Below, in pieces: positions 8,649 to 17,864 of a DNA stretch of 64,000 nt. The notes beneath the pieces are model-generated. The model did not search any database, was not told the DNA's origin, and saw only the letters and a program-made list of their open reading frames with translations. The stretch comes from Azospirillum fermentarium (GTDB lineage: Bacteria > Pseudomonadota > Alphaproteobacteria > Azospirillales > Azospirillaceae). A program made the translations under genes and the position numbers. Within the stretch, counting starts at the first letter, position 1, and each line of letters starts with the position of its first letter. The stretch lies in contig NZ_JAOQNH010000003.1 of NCBI RefSeq assembly GCF_025961205.1, forward strand, positions 516,501 to 580,500, read 5' to 3'.

Positions 8649-11530
8649 GGGTCCGTCCCGATCTTGCAGTCGGTTGTTCTGGGCGCTTCCTGGGCGGGAG
8701 TATGGGGCATCGGACGCAACGTCTCAATCAGCACCTGCCGGCTGAACGGCTTTTGCAGCACCGGCACCCCGCCGTGGCCGTCCTCGTCCACCGGCAGGCC
8801 GCTCATCAGCACCACCTGGATCGCCGGGTGGGCGTCGCGCACCCGGCGGGCCAGTTCGACCCCGTTGAGCGGCCCCGGCATCACCACGTCGGACAGCACC
8901 AGCGAGATCCCCTCCACCGCCTCCACCAGATCGAGCGCCTCGCCCGCGCTCGCCGCCTCCAGCACGGCATAGCCCAGCCCCATCAGATGGCCGCGCACCA
9001 CCTGGCGCACGTCGGCGTCGTCCTCCACCAGCAGGGCCAGTTCGCCGGGCTGGATCGCCGCGCCGGGGGACGGGCGGGGCAGGGCCAGGGCATGATCGGC
9101 GGGCTGTTCGGTGCGCGGCAGCAGCAGCAGCACCCGCGATCCCGCCCCCGGCTCGCTGTCCAGGCGGATGTAACCGCCCGACTGCTTGACGAAGCCGTAG
9201 ACCATGGACAGACCCAGCCCCGACCCGTGGTCCTTGGTGGTGAAGAACGGCTCGAACGCGCGGGGCAGGGCGTCGGCGGCGAAACCGCTGCCGGTGTCCT
9301 CCACCCGCACCTCGGCGTATGCGCCGGGGGCCACCGCCTCGTCATAGGCGAGCGGGGCCGTCACGTCGCGGGGGGTGACGTCGATGCGCAGGATGCCGCC
9401 GCGGGCCATGGCGTCGCGGGCGTTGAACGCCAGATTGATGAGCGCGTTTTCCAGCTGGTTGGGGTCGGCCAGGATCCAGCAGCGCTGATCCTCGGGCGGC
9501 ACGATGATCGAAATGGACGCCGGGAACGAGCGGTTCAGCAGCACCGCCATGTCACGGATCACCGCACACACCTCCACCGCGATGGGGCGCAGCGGCTGCC
9601 GGCGGGCGAAGGCCAGCAGGCGGCTGGTGATGTCGGCGCCCCGCCGCCCGGCGCGGGCCGCGGGTTCGAGATAGGTGTCCAGCCCCTCCACGCCCGCAAA
9701 CTTTTCCTGCGCCGCCGACAGGTTGCCCAGGATCACCGACAAAAGGTTGTTGAAGTCGTGGGCCAGCCCGCCGGCCAACTGCCCCACCGCCTTCAGCCGC
9801 TGCACCTCCATCAACTGCCGTTCGGTCTCCTTTTCCGCCGTGCGGTCGATGGCCAGGACGAACAGGCCGATGGTCCGCCCCCCCGGCCCGTGCTCGGGGA
9901 TCAGGGTAACCTTGGCCACCACCGATTCGCCGGGGCCGGGCTGGAACAGGTGCTCGAAGCTGATGTCCGCACCGCGGTAGGCGGCCTCCACCTGCTCGGC
10001 GATGGGGCAATAGACGGCGGTGCCGAGAACGGAGGCAAGGCGGCGGCCCAACTGCGCGGTCTTGGGCTGGCCGGTGAGGGTCGCCCATTGCCGGTTGACG
10101 AAGCGCAGCCGCCGTTCGCGGTCGAGATAGGCCACGCTGGCCGGAATGGCGTCCAGGATCAGCCGCTGGCGCCCCTCGATCTCCGCCAGTTCGCCCTGGG
10201 CGCGCATCTGTGCCTGCACCGCGTCCTGCAGCCGGCGGTTGGAGTCTTCCAGGTCCGCCGTGCGCGCCCGCACCCGGCTGTCGAGCGAGGCGATGTTGTC
10301 GCGCAGCCGCCGGATCATGTCGTCGAAGGTGGTGGCCAGCGTGCCGATCTCGTCGTCGCGCACCACGCCGCTCTGGGCCTCCAGATCGCCGCCGCGCACC
10401 CGCCGGGCGGTGTCGGCCAGCCGGTTCAGCGGATCCACCAGCCGCCGCGCCGCCCAGTACCCCAGGCTGACCGCCAGCACCATCACCGCCACGGCGATGA
10501 ACAGGATGCGGTTGGCCAGCGTCTCGGAACTGCGCCGCAGCTCCTCCACATAGACCGAGGAGGCGATGTACCAGTCGAAGCCGTCGAAGTGCCGCACCCA
10601 CGAGATCTTTTCATAGGCGTAGTTGTTGGGGTCGCTGGGTTTGTCCCACATGTAGAACACCGGCTTGTCGGTGCCGATGGATTCCTTCAATTCCTCGTTG
10701 ATCGGGCGCCCGGTGGCGGGATTCTTCAGGGCGGCGAAGTCCCGTTCCTCGATGTTGGCGTTGGGGTGGATCAGCATCCGGTTGGAGGAGTCGAAGATAT
10801 AGACATAGCCGGTCTTGGCGATGCGGATGTTGCGCAGCGCCTGACGCAGGTCGCGGATCGCCTCCTCCTTGCGCCGCGTCACCTCCTCGTCGATGTCGTC
10901 CAGATAGACGCCGGTGCCGATCACCACGCCCAGCTTGGGGAAATTCTTGAAATACGACACCTTTTCCCCGTTGCCCTCGCCGCGCCGCGGGTTGGACCAG
11001 GGGTAGGTGTACCAGCCGTCCCCCTGGCTCCGGGCGATGTCCACGATGCGGGCCAGCAGCCGCTGGCCGTTGTGGTCGAGGATCTCAGACACATCGCGGC
11101 CCTGGAACGCCGGGTCGGGGTGGGACAGCAGGACCGAATTGTAATCGGTGACCCAGATGTAATCGCTGTTGCCGTATTTGAAGGTGCGCAGACCCTCGAA
11201 GATCATCCGCCGCGCCTCTTCCGGCGTGATCTCCCCCCGTTCGGCGCGGGATTCGATGTAGTCGATGTAGGAGGTGACGAGATCCAGGATGTTGCGGAGC
11301 TGCCGCTTGTGCCAGTCCAGCGCCAGCTTGCGGTGGGTTTCCAGGTTGACGTGAATCTTGCTGGCCAGCTCGAACACGTTGTCCAGGATGGTGCGGCTGG
11401 CGTTCAGTTCGATCTCGTACGCCGCCTCCTTGATCAGCGGGACGGAGAACAAATAGATGGCCGACGAGAACAGCGCCACCACCAGCGTCAGCATGGAGAA
11501 CAGGCGGAAAAACAGTTTGGAACGGTACAT
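8645..11530 (-). CDS. Hybrid sensor histidine kinase with double Cache domain
   Basis: The 961-residue membrane sensor starts with a transmembrane segment (about 8-30). A periplasmic region to about 345 follows, with two Cache-like halves, SDYIWVTDYNSVLLSHPD and GYVYIFDSSNRMLIHPN, which usually bind small organic ligands. A second membrane segment, HAMP, coiled coil and PAS come next. The HisKA motif GLAHDFNNLL has its phospho-His at 591, followed by an HATPase domain (EPFFTTKDHGSGLGLSMVYG) and a C-terminal receiver with D881 in LSDVVMPG. The kinase can thus relay internally before or instead of passing phosphate to the coupled OmpR-type regulator. Confidence 0.93.
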   Translation of the reverse strand: MYRSKLFFRLFSMLTLVVALFSSAIYLFSVPLIKEAAYEIELNASRTILDNVFELASKIHVNLETHRKLALDWHKRQLRNILDLVTSYIDYIESRAERGEITPEEARRMIFEGLRTFKYGNSDYIWVTDYNSVLLSHPDPAFQGRDVSEILDHNGQRLLARIVDIARSQGDGWYTYPWSNPRRGEGNGEKVSYFKNFPKLGVVIGTGVYLDDIDEEVTRRKEEAIRDLRQALRNIRIAKTGYVYIFDSSNRMLIHPNANIEERDFAALKNPATGRPINEELKESIGTDKPVFYMWDKPSDPNNYAYEKISWVRHFDGFDWYIASSVYVEELRRSSETLANRILFIAVAVMVLAVSLGYWAARRLVDPLNRLADTARRVRGGDLEAQSGVVRDDEIGTLATTFDDMIRRLRDNIASLDSRVRARTADLEDSNRRLQDAVQAQMRAQGELAEIEGRQRLILDAIPASVAYLDRERRLRFVNRQWATLTGQPKTAQLGRRLASVLGTAVYCPIAEQVEAAYRGADISFEHLFQPGPGESVVAKVTLIPEHGPGGRTIGLFVLAIDRTAEKETERQLMEVQRLKAVGQLAGGLAHDFNNLLSVILGNLSAAQEKFAGVEGLDTYLEPAARAGRRGADITSRLLAFARRQPLRPIAVEVCAVIRDMAVLLNRSFPASISIIVPPEDQRCWILADPNQLENALINLAFNARDAMARGGILRIDVTPRDVTAPLAYDEAVAPGAYAEVRVEDTGSGFAADALPRAFEPFFTTKDHGSGLGLSMVYGFVKQSGGYIRLDSEPGAGSRVLLLLPRTEQPADHALALPRPSPGAAIQPGELALLVEDDADVRQVVRGHLMGLGYAVLEAASAGEALDLVEAVEGISLVLSDVVMPGPLNGVELARRVRDAHPAIQVVLMSGLPVDEDGHGGVPVLQKPFSRQVLIETLRPMPHTPAQEAPRTTDCKIGTDP

Positions 11531-11742
11531 TGCCCGCGTCCTCCGTCACCTTTTGCGGGGGCTTATTGGGGCAGGGGCGGGGGTGGGGTCAAGCCTTCCC
11601 CTTCGCAGCCCTGCGCCTGCGTCATCAATGTGTAACAAAAACTCCATCTTTGTGCGCTAGGCGGGATATTGCGCCCGATGTACGGTTCACCACATGAGGT
11701 ATGCCGGACCCGCCGGCAGCGAATGGGGGTGCAGACCGGATC

Positions 11743-13344
11743 ATGGCCGACGCCGACAGCAGCAACCGCGAAACCGAACTCAAGCTGGCCGTGCGGCCTC
11801 AGGATCTGGAGACGTTGCGCACCGCGCCCGCGGTCAGCGGGCGGGGGAAGGGACGGGCCACCTCCCGCACGCTGGAAGCCACCTATTACGACACCCCCGA
11901 CCGCGACCTGTCGGCGCGCCTGCTGAGCTTCCGCGTGCGGCGGGAGGATGACCGCTTCGTCCAGACCCTGAAATCCGCCCCCGACAGCGACGGCGCCGGC
12001 CTGTCGCGCGGGGAATGGGAATGGGTGGTGCCGGGACCGGCCCCCGACCTGACGCTCATCACCGACGAGACGGCGCTGGCCCATCTGGACGGCATCGACC
12101 TGACGGTGCTGGCTCCGGTGTTCGAAACCCACATCCACCGCAGTCTGCGCATCATCACCCACGGCGACACGTCCATCGAGGTGGCGTTCGACGAGGGGGA
12201 GGTGCGGGCACCCACGGGCCAGACCCACCCGGTGGCGGAAATCGAACTGGAGCTGAAGCACGGCGACCCGCGCGCCCTGTTCACCCTGGCCCGCGAACTG
12301 GCCGCCGTGGCCCCGGTGCGGGTGGAACGGCGGACCAAGGCCGCCCGCGGCTATGCCCTGGCCGACGGCACGCTGGGCGGGGCGGTGAAGGCCGCCCGCG
12401 TCGAAATCGACCCCGCCTGCACGGTGGAGGGGGCGCTGTGCCGCGTGGTGCGCAACTGCCTGGAACAGCTTGGCGCCAACGAGGCTTGCGCGCTGGCCGG
12501 CAACGACCCCGAAGGGGTGCATCAGGCCCGCGTGGCGCTGCGTCGCCTGCGCTCCGCCCTGGTGGTGTTCAAACCCTTCCTGCCCCCCGATCAGATCACG
12601 TGGCTGGAGGGGGAGGTGAAGTGGCTGGCCGCGACCTTCGGCCCCGCCCGCGACTGGGACGTGTTCCTGACCGAGCTTCTGGCCCCGGTGAAGGAGGGGT
12701 TCGCCGGGTCCGGCGAGCACGGCGGCGAGATCCCGCAGGATCTGGAAACCCTGGAAGCGGCGGTGGAAAAGGGCCGCGCCCAGGCGTATGGGGAGGTGCG
12801 GACGGCGCTGTCGTCGGCGCGCTACGGCCTGTTCACGCTCCAGGTGGCGGAATGGCTCGATTCCCGCGGCTGGCGGGCGCAGCCGGTCAGCGAGGAGTCC
12901 ATCCGCCTGCTGGAACCCATCGGCCATCTGGCCGACAGCCTGCTGGCCAAGCGTTACCGCAAGGTGCGCAAGCGCGGGGAGGGGTTCGAGGATCTGTCCA
13001 TCGCCGACCGCCACCAGTTGCGCATCGCCATGAAGAAACTGCGCTACACCGCCGATTTCTTCCGCGGCCTCTACGACGACAAGCCGGTGCGCCGCTACAT
13101 CGAGCTTCTGGGGCATTTCCAGGATCTGCTGGGCCATCTGAACGACGTGGCGACGGCCACCCGGCTGCTGCACGCACTGCACGCCGACGGCACCGCTCCG
13201 TCGGTGGGCGAGGCGCGGGCCGCGGGCGTGGTCATCGGCTGGCTGGCCCGCGGCACGGTGGCGCTGGAACCGCAGTTGTGCGACGCGTGGGAGCGTTTTG
13301 ACGCAGCAAAACCCTTCTGGTCAAAAGCCGCCCGGCTGGCGTAG
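11743..13344 (+). CDS. CYTH-CHAD domain protein (inorganic triphosphatase type)
   Basis: About 533 residues. The N-terminal CYTH/triphosphate-tunnel domain has the ExExK signature in RETELKL at the start and alternating Glu-rich strands such as EIELELKHGD. The C-terminal half is a CHAD domain, helical and rich in Arg/His/Lys, with VHQARVALRRLRSAL and HQLRIAMKKLRYTADFF. Such fusions hydrolyse inorganic triphosphate or bind polyphosphate granules. An ATG at 11701 in the same frame would add 14 residues; 11743 is chosen because the domain starts right after it. It is followed 11 bp later by the ParA-like gene. Confidence 0.88.
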   Translation: MADADSSNRETELKLAVRPQDLETLRTAPAVSGRGKGRATSRTLEATYYDTPDRDLSARLLSFRVRREDDRFVQTLKSAPDSDGAGLSRGEWEWVVPGPAPDLTLITDETALAHLDGIDLTVLAPVFETHIHRSLRIITHGDTSIEVAFDEGEVRAPTGQTHPVAEIELELKHGDPRALFTLARELAAVAPVRVERRTKAARGYALADGTLGGAVKAARVEIDPACTVEGALCRVVRNCLEQLGANEACALAGNDPEGVHQARVALRRLRSALVVFKPFLPPDQITWLEGEVKWLAATFGPARDWDVFLTELLAPVKEGFAGSGEHGGEIPQDLETLEAAVEKGRAQAYGEVRTALSSARYGLFTLQVAEWLDSRGWRAQPVSEESIRLLEPIGHLADSLLAKRYRKVRKRGEGFEDLSIADRHQLRIAMKKLRYTADFFRGLYDDKPVRRYIELLGHFQDLLGHLNDVATATRLLHALHADGTAPSVGEARAAGVVIGWLARGTVALEPQLCDAWERFDAAKPFWSKAARLA

Positions 13345-13355
13345 GCTCGTCCCCC

Positions 13356-13976
13356 ATGAAATCCGTTCTGGTCGCCAACATCAAGGGCGGGTGCGGCAAG
13401 ACCACCATCGCCACGCACCTTGCCGCCGCCTTTGCCAAGGCCGGCCACACCACGGTACTGGCCGACGTGGACCGGCAGAAATCGTCCCTGGGCTGGCTGG
13501 ACCGCCGCCCGGCCACCGCCGCCCCGCTGGTGGGGCTGGACTGGACCAAGGACATCGACGGGGCACCCAAGAGCACCCACTGGCTGGTCATCGACGCGCC
13601 CGCGGCGCTGAAGACCAGGCAGATCGAAGACCTTGTGCGGCTGGCCGACATGGTGGTGCTGCCGGTGCTGCCCGGTGCCTTCGACGAGCAGGCGACCCAG
13701 CGCTTTCTGAAAAAGCTGGAGGAGCTGAAGCCCATCGCCCGCAACAAGAAGCCGGTGGCGGTGGTGGGCAACCGGCTGAAGGCGCGGACCAAATCGGCGG
13801 AACGGCTCGACGCCTTCCTGGGCGGGGTGGGGCACATGGTGGTGACCCGCCTGCGCGACAGCCAGATCTACCCCGACGCGGCGGCCACCGGGCTGACCCT
13901 GTTCGATCTGGGCGGCAAGCGCGCCGCCGAACACCGCGCCGACTGGGAGCCGCTGCTGGCCTATCTTCAGGGCTGA
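13356..13976 (+). CDS. ParA/MinD-type P-loop ATPase
   Basis: The 206-residue ATPase has the deviant Walker A KGGCGKTT at residues 11-18, preceded by SVLVANI. Switch I appears as ADVDRQKSSLGWL and Walker B as HWLVIDAPA. Such proteins position cargo on the nucleoid or membrane. No ParB-like or chromosome-partition partner is adjacent, so this is an orphan ParA whose cargo is unknown. It lies 11 bp behind the CYTH-CHAD gene, which suggests co-transcription. A hairpin follows it. Confidence 0.88.
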   Translation: MKSVLVANIKGGCGKTTIATHLAAAFAKAGHTTVLADVDRQKSSLGWLDRRPATAAPLVGLDWTKDIDGAPKSTHWLVIDAPAALKTRQIEDLVRLADMVVLPVLPGAFDEQATQRFLKKLEELKPIARNKKPVAVVGNRLKARTKSAERLDAFLGGVGHMVVTRLRDSQIYPDAAATGLTLFDLGGKRAAEHRADWEPLLAYLQG

Positions 13977-14071
13977 GGGGGCAGATACCGGCGAACGTGT
14001 TCGCCGGCCGCCGCGACTGCGGCGGCGCGCCACATGGCGCGGAAAAGCCTGCGTGGCGTTTGAACGCAATA

Positions 14072-14097
14072 CGGCACGCCAATTCATTGGCGTGCCG
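14072..14097. terminator. Bidirectional terminator-like hairpin
   Basis: A 12-bp perfect inverted repeat (CGGCACGCCAAT) surrounds a very short loop between the convergent ParA-like and hydrolase genes. A second, separate inverted repeat, CCGGCGAAC/GTTCGCCGG, lies just upstream near 13988-14007. No long T run follows either. Confidence 0.5.
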
Positions 14098-14100
14098 GTA

Positions 14101-15075
14101 TCAATTGCTGATCCGCGGCGGCGGGTCGGGCATGGCCGCCAATGCCGCGGCGATGGCGGCGGGGGATTCCCCGTGGGCGCACAGGCCGGTGGCGGCCTCC
14201 GCCCAATCCACCAGACCGTGATGGCGGGGGTCGGCGGCCCGTTCCAGCGGTATCAGGGTGACGTCGTGGCCGCGGGCGCGCAGCCCCTCGGCGTACAGGG
14301 TCTGGGTGGTGAAGGGCACGTTGGAATCCCGCGGGTCGCCCATCACGATCACCCGGCGGCGGGAATCGGCGGGCACGGCATCCAGCGAGGCGGCCGGGTC
14401 GAACCACTCCGCCGGTTTCGCCAGCGCCGTGGTCAGCCCACGGGCTTCCAGATAGGCGCGGAAGGCGGCGGCCCCCGACGAGATCACGGCGCAGCGGATG
14501 TCGGTGCGGCGGGCCAGCATCTCCGCCGCCAGCGTGCCGCCGCCGCTGTGCCCGCCCATCGCCCAGGCGCCGACGCGGTAGCGTTTGGTCAGGGTGTCCA
14601 TGGCGGCATCGATCAGGGCGGCTTCACGCGGACGGTGACGGTCGGTGTAGTGGCGCCCGGCGCTGCCGTAGCTGCCGGGACGGCCCAGGAACACGAAGGG
14701 GACGCCGTAACGGTCCGCCAGCCGCCGTTCCTGCTCGATCATCGCCGCCGGCCCCAGGCCGCGCTGGTGCTTGTCCGCCTGCTTGGGGTTGGGGCCCATG
14801 ATGTCGCCGTGCAGCCACAGGGCGGCCACCGGGTTGCCCCCCTCCACCGCCAGCCCGGCGGCGTAATAGCGCAGGCAGGCCGCGGTTCCCGCGGCGGCCA
14901 CCCAGACGGCGGTGTGCCGCTCCTCCAGCGCCCTGCACCGGGTGCGGGACAGGGTGATGCCGGCCACCACCTGCGCCGGATCGAACAGGGTATCGTCGGG
15001 CAGCGATTGCGCCGCCGCCCCGCCGGTGCCGGCCATCAGCGCCATCAGCACCGCCACCGCCCGCCGCCTATCCAT
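14101..15075 (-). CDS. Exported alpha/beta hydrolase
   Basis: The 324-residue protein has a signal peptide (MDRRRAVAVLMALMAGTG, cut near AAA-QS) and an alpha/beta hydrolase core. The nucleophile elbow is GGHSGGG. A late HHGLVDWA segment could hold the catalytic His. The segment FLGRPGSYGSAGRHYTDR resembles poly-specific periplasmic peptidase/esterase relatives. The substrate is unknown. It is divergent from the zinc-ribbon gene and converges with the ParA-like gene. Confidence 0.75.
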   Translation of the reverse strand: MDRRRAVAVLMALMAGTGGAAAQSLPDDTLFDPAQVVAGITLSRTRCRALEERHTAVWVAAAGTAACLRYYAAGLAVEGGNPVAALWLHGDIMGPNPKQADKHQRGLGPAAMIEQERRLADRYGVPFVFLGRPGSYGSAGRHYTDRHRPREAALIDAAMDTLTKRYRVGAWAMGGHSGGGTLAAEMLARRTDIRCAVISSGAAAFRAYLEARGLTTALAKPAEWFDPAASLDAVPADSRRRVIVMGDPRDSNVPFTTQTLYAEGLRARGHDVTLIPLERAADPRHHGLVDWAEAATGLCAHGESPAAIAAALAAMPDPPPRISN

Positions 15076-15235
15076 GGCCGTCCCCCTCTTTTCACCGCCG
15101 TTTCCGCCCCCTACTTAACAGGACATGGGCGAGCGCACGACGGATATCCGGCGGATGGACGGAGCGCGGCACCGGGGCGAACCGCGGGCACCGGATAGTG
15201 CTGGGCAAGGACGGGCGGCTCGCTATACTGGCGCC

Positions 15236-17590
15236 ATGTCCCGCATGCTGTTCCTTCGCGACATTGATGTCGATGTGATGATGCGTTGCCGCGCCTGCGG
15301 CCACGAAGGAACGCTGCCGCGCGCGGATCTGGAACGGCGGTTCGGCCCGGGCTATCCGGTGCTGTCGCTGGCGCCGCATTTCCGCTGCTCCAAATGCAAC
15401 TCCCGCGATGTGGAAAGCCGGCCCCTGCCCACGCCCGACGGGCCGGTGCTGGAGACCATGGTGGACAAGGCCGCCACCGCGGAGGTGGAGGACCGTTTTC
15501 ATTCCACCCTGGCCGCCCTGCGCGGGCTGGTGGACGCCGCCCACGACACAGGAGACGCCGGGGAGGACCGCCGGACCCCGCACCGCCCTGCGCCGAAAGC
15601 CCCTGAGCCGCCGCCCCCGCCGGACCCGGAATCCCCGCCGCTGGGCAGCATGATGGCCGCCCTGCGCGGCCTGACCGCCGGGCTGGAGGATGAGGACGGC
15701 GACGGGCACGGGGACGAAGGGGCGCCGGTGATCCCGCCGTCGCGGGAACCGCACGCCCTGCAGCCGCCGTTCGCCCCGATGGAGCCGGCCCCGTCCCAGG
15801 ACGAGGACGAACCCGACGATTTCCTGAAGGAGCTGCAGCGCATCTCCCGCCTGATGGGTGACGACGACCCGCGCCCGGCTCCGCCGTCCCCCCCGGTTCC
15901 GCCGCCGCCCGCCGCTGCGGTGGCCCCCACGGCCGCCGTGGACGATGACGAGGATTGGCTGCCCGCCCTGTTCCGCGACGCCCCCCCGCCCGGCCCCCAG
16001 GGCGATACGGCGCCGGTGGCGGACGCGGTGGCCGATGACGATGATGATGACGATGCCTTCGCTCTGACCGATCCGGCCATGGACGATGTGGCGGCGGGGC
16101 CGGCGGACGCCCGGATGGCGGACATGGGCGACGAGCCGGTGGCGGACGCGCCGCGGCCCGCTCACCTGACCGACACCCTGGCCGCCCTGCGCTCCATGAT
16201 CCAGTCGGCGGCCAAGGACGAAGGGCCGGACGGCGAGGACGACCGCCCGGTGCCGCCGCCCGCCCGCCCCGATTTCGGCTATCACCGGGATGACCGCGGC
16301 GAGGACGACGGGGATGAGGCGCTGGATCTGTCCGAACCGGCGTTCGGGGTGCCGCCCCGCGCACCCGATCCGGCCACCGACCAGGATCTGTCGGCCCTGA
16401 AAGCCATGGTGGAGAAGGCGGAGCGCGATGCCGACCGTTCCATCTCCGCCGCCGATATCGCCAGCGTGATTCCCCCCGATTTCCGCCCGCCGTTCTGGGT
16501 GGAGGCCGGGTTGGACCGGGCGCCCGCACCGTCTGCCCCGCCTGCCGCCGCCCCGCCTCCGGTGGTGGCCGCACCCCCGGTCCAGACGCCGGAACCGCCG
16601 GACGAGCCGCCGCGGCGCAAGGGATCGTTCCTCAGCCGTCTGCGCCGCCGCCGGGCGGATACCCATCACGACGTGCCGCCGGAACCGCCGCCGCCCGCCC
16701 CGGTCCCGGAGGCGCCGGCGAAGGCCGCCGCCCCGGCGTTTGCCGCTCCACCGCCGCCGCCGGACGATCCCGAGCCTTCCGACGAGACCCTGGATCAGCG
16801 TTTGGCCGCGCTGAAGGCCCTGCTTGCCGGGGACGAGGCGGCGCCCGCGCCCCCGCCCCCGCCGCCGCCCGTTCCGAAAGGGAAGGCCGGCTGGGACGAC
16901 GATGATATCCTGGATCTGGAGGCTTTCGCCGAGGAGGAACCGTCCCCCGCGGCGGAACCGGTGGACGATGATTTCCGCCGCATCCTGTTCAACCGGCTGC
17001 AGGAAGAAAAGGAGCACCCCCACCATCCCGCGGAGCCGGCGTCTGGGGCCGTGCCGGACGGCGTGCCGGTGGCCCACGAGGATATTCCCATGGAGGATAT
17101 CCTCTCCTTCACCAACCGCGGGCGTGGGCATGAGCCGCCGGACAAACCGTCCTTCCACAGGGAGGATGACGGCCCGCCGGAGGATGCGGAACCGGAAGAG
17201 GAGGCGGCCCCGGCGGATTTCGGGCGTTTCGCCATCCGCGATCCCGACATTCTGTTCGCCCGTTCCCACGATGGCGAGGATGAGGACGAGCCGCCGTCCT
17301 ACCTGTGGGATGACCCGGCACCCTTCGATATCACGAATGAAAACGTGACGTCCGCGCATGCGGTGCCGGAAGAGGAGCTCCCCCCCCTTCCGCCGGCTCC
17401 GATGGCGAAGAGCGAGCCGGTGCCGCCCGCTGCCGCCAACGCGCGGCCCGATGCGGAATCCTACGCCCGCACCCTGGCGGCTCTGCGGGGCATTCTGGGC
17501 GCGCAGGGGGCGGACGGCGGGGATGACGGTTCTTCCGAACGCGGTGGCGATGCCGGCGGCGGACGGCGGCGGCGGAAGAAGTCGATCTGA
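15236..17590 (+). CDS. Unrecognised acidic, proline-rich protein with Cys4 zinc ribbon and six LAALR-type repeats
   Basis: I do not recognise this 784-residue protein. Residues 18-54 hold a Cys4 zinc-ribbon pattern, C18-x2-C21 and C51-x2-C54 (MRCRACGHEG...HFRCSKCNSR). The rest is mostly low-complexity Asp/Glu and Pro-rich sequence, probably disordered. It is punctuated by six short helices of one type: TLAALRGL (~91), MMAALRGL (~139), TLAALRSM (~314), DLSALKAM (~384), RLAALKALL (~521) and TLAALRGI (~746). A basic patch, RRKGSFLSRLRRRR, lies near 460-475. This design suggests a scaffold that presents repeated peptide motifs to a partner. The start ATG at 15236 is chosen because the ribbon begins right after it. 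Confidence 0.8.
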   Translation: MSRMLFLRDIDVDVMMRCRACGHEGTLPRADLERRFGPGYPVLSLAPHFRCSKCNSRDVESRPLPTPDGPVLETMVDKAATAEVEDRFHSTLAALRGLVDAAHDTGDAGEDRRTPHRPAPKAPEPPPPPDPESPPLGSMMAALRGLTAGLEDEDGDGHGDEGAPVIPPSREPHALQPPFAPMEPAPSQDEDEPDDFLKELQRISRLMGDDDPRPAPPSPPVPPPPAAAVAPTAAVDDDEDWLPALFRDAPPPGPQGDTAPVADAVADDDDDDDAFALTDPAMDDVAAGPADARMADMGDEPVADAPRPAHLTDTLAALRSMIQSAAKDEGPDGEDDRPVPPPARPDFGYHRDDRGEDDGDEALDLSEPAFGVPPRAPDPATDQDLSALKAMVEKAERDADRSISAADIASVIPPDFRPPFWVEAGLDRAPAPSAPPAAAPPPVVAAPPVQTPEPPDEPPRRKGSFLSRLRRRRADTHHDVPPEPPPPAPVPEAPAKAAAPAFAAPPPPPDDPEPSDETLDQRLAALKALLAGDEAAPAPPPPPPPVPKGKAGWDDDDILDLEAFAEEEPSPAAEPVDDDFRRILFNRLQEEKEHPHHPAEPASGAVPDGVPVAHEDIPMEDILSFTNRGRGHEPPDKPSFHREDDGPPEDAEPEEEAAPADFGRFAIRDPDILFARSHDGEDEDEPPSYLWDDPAPFDITNENVTSAHAVPEEELPPLPPAPMAKSEPVPPAAANARPDAESYARTLAALRGILGAQGADGGDDGSSERGGDAGGGRRRRKKSI

Positions 17591-17627
17591 GGAACGGCGG
17601 ATCCCGCCCCCGGTGGCGCTGCGGGGA

Positions 17628-17784
17628 TCAGGGCGGTGCCGTCACCGTGGAAGCCAGAGGGTCCGCCGGCATCGCGCCATCCGTGGACGGGACGTGGAAG
17701 AGGCGCCGGTCGGTCACCGGCCCTGATCACGGCGCCGTTGATGATGACCTTTTCGTTGGGCCGAAGAACAAATTTCAGGGGCAT
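17628..17784 (-). pseudogene. flbT: flbT remnant (flagellin regulator), N-terminus only
   Basis: From the ATG at 17784 the minus strand reads MPLKFVLRPNEKVIINGAVI, followed by RAGDRPA. This matches the N-terminus of FlbT, the protein that controls flagellin mRNA translation in alphaproteobacteria. After about 27 codons the frame becomes nonsense. A one-base shift yields RLFHVPSTDG and then a stop at 17628-17630. FlbT is normally about 130-150 residues, so this is a broken remnant. It lies just downstream of the flagellin gene, where flaF/flbT often sit. No flaF is seen here. Confidence 0.55.
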
Positions 17785-17796
17785 GGACGGTATCCG

Positions 17797-17831
17797 CAAA
17801 AGACGGTGCGCCCGTAAATGTGGCGCACCGC
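17797..17831 (-). terminator. Rho-independent terminator of the flagellin gene
   Basis: On the minus strand CGGTGCGCC (17822-17830) pairs with GGCGCACCG (17804-17812) around a 9-nt loop, followed by TCTTTT. It lies about 35 bp past the flagellin stop codon and separates it from the flbT remnant. Confidence 0.7.
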
Positions 17832-17864
17832 CTGAAAGACCGCTGTCTGGCCGTCCTGGCCGGC

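Noticed and set aside
8702..11635. A 977-codon plus-strand open frame over the hybrid kinase
   Set aside because: It is antisense to a protein with clear Cache, HAMP, PAS, kinase and receiver motifs. The translation is His/Gln/Arg-rich with no domain, as expected of a shadow frame in GC-rich DNA.
17461..17799. A 112-codon minus-strand frame as a full gene
   Set aside because: Only the first part resembles FlbT. The rest is antisense to the zinc-ribbon protein gene and low-complexity, so it is treated as a pseudogene remnant.
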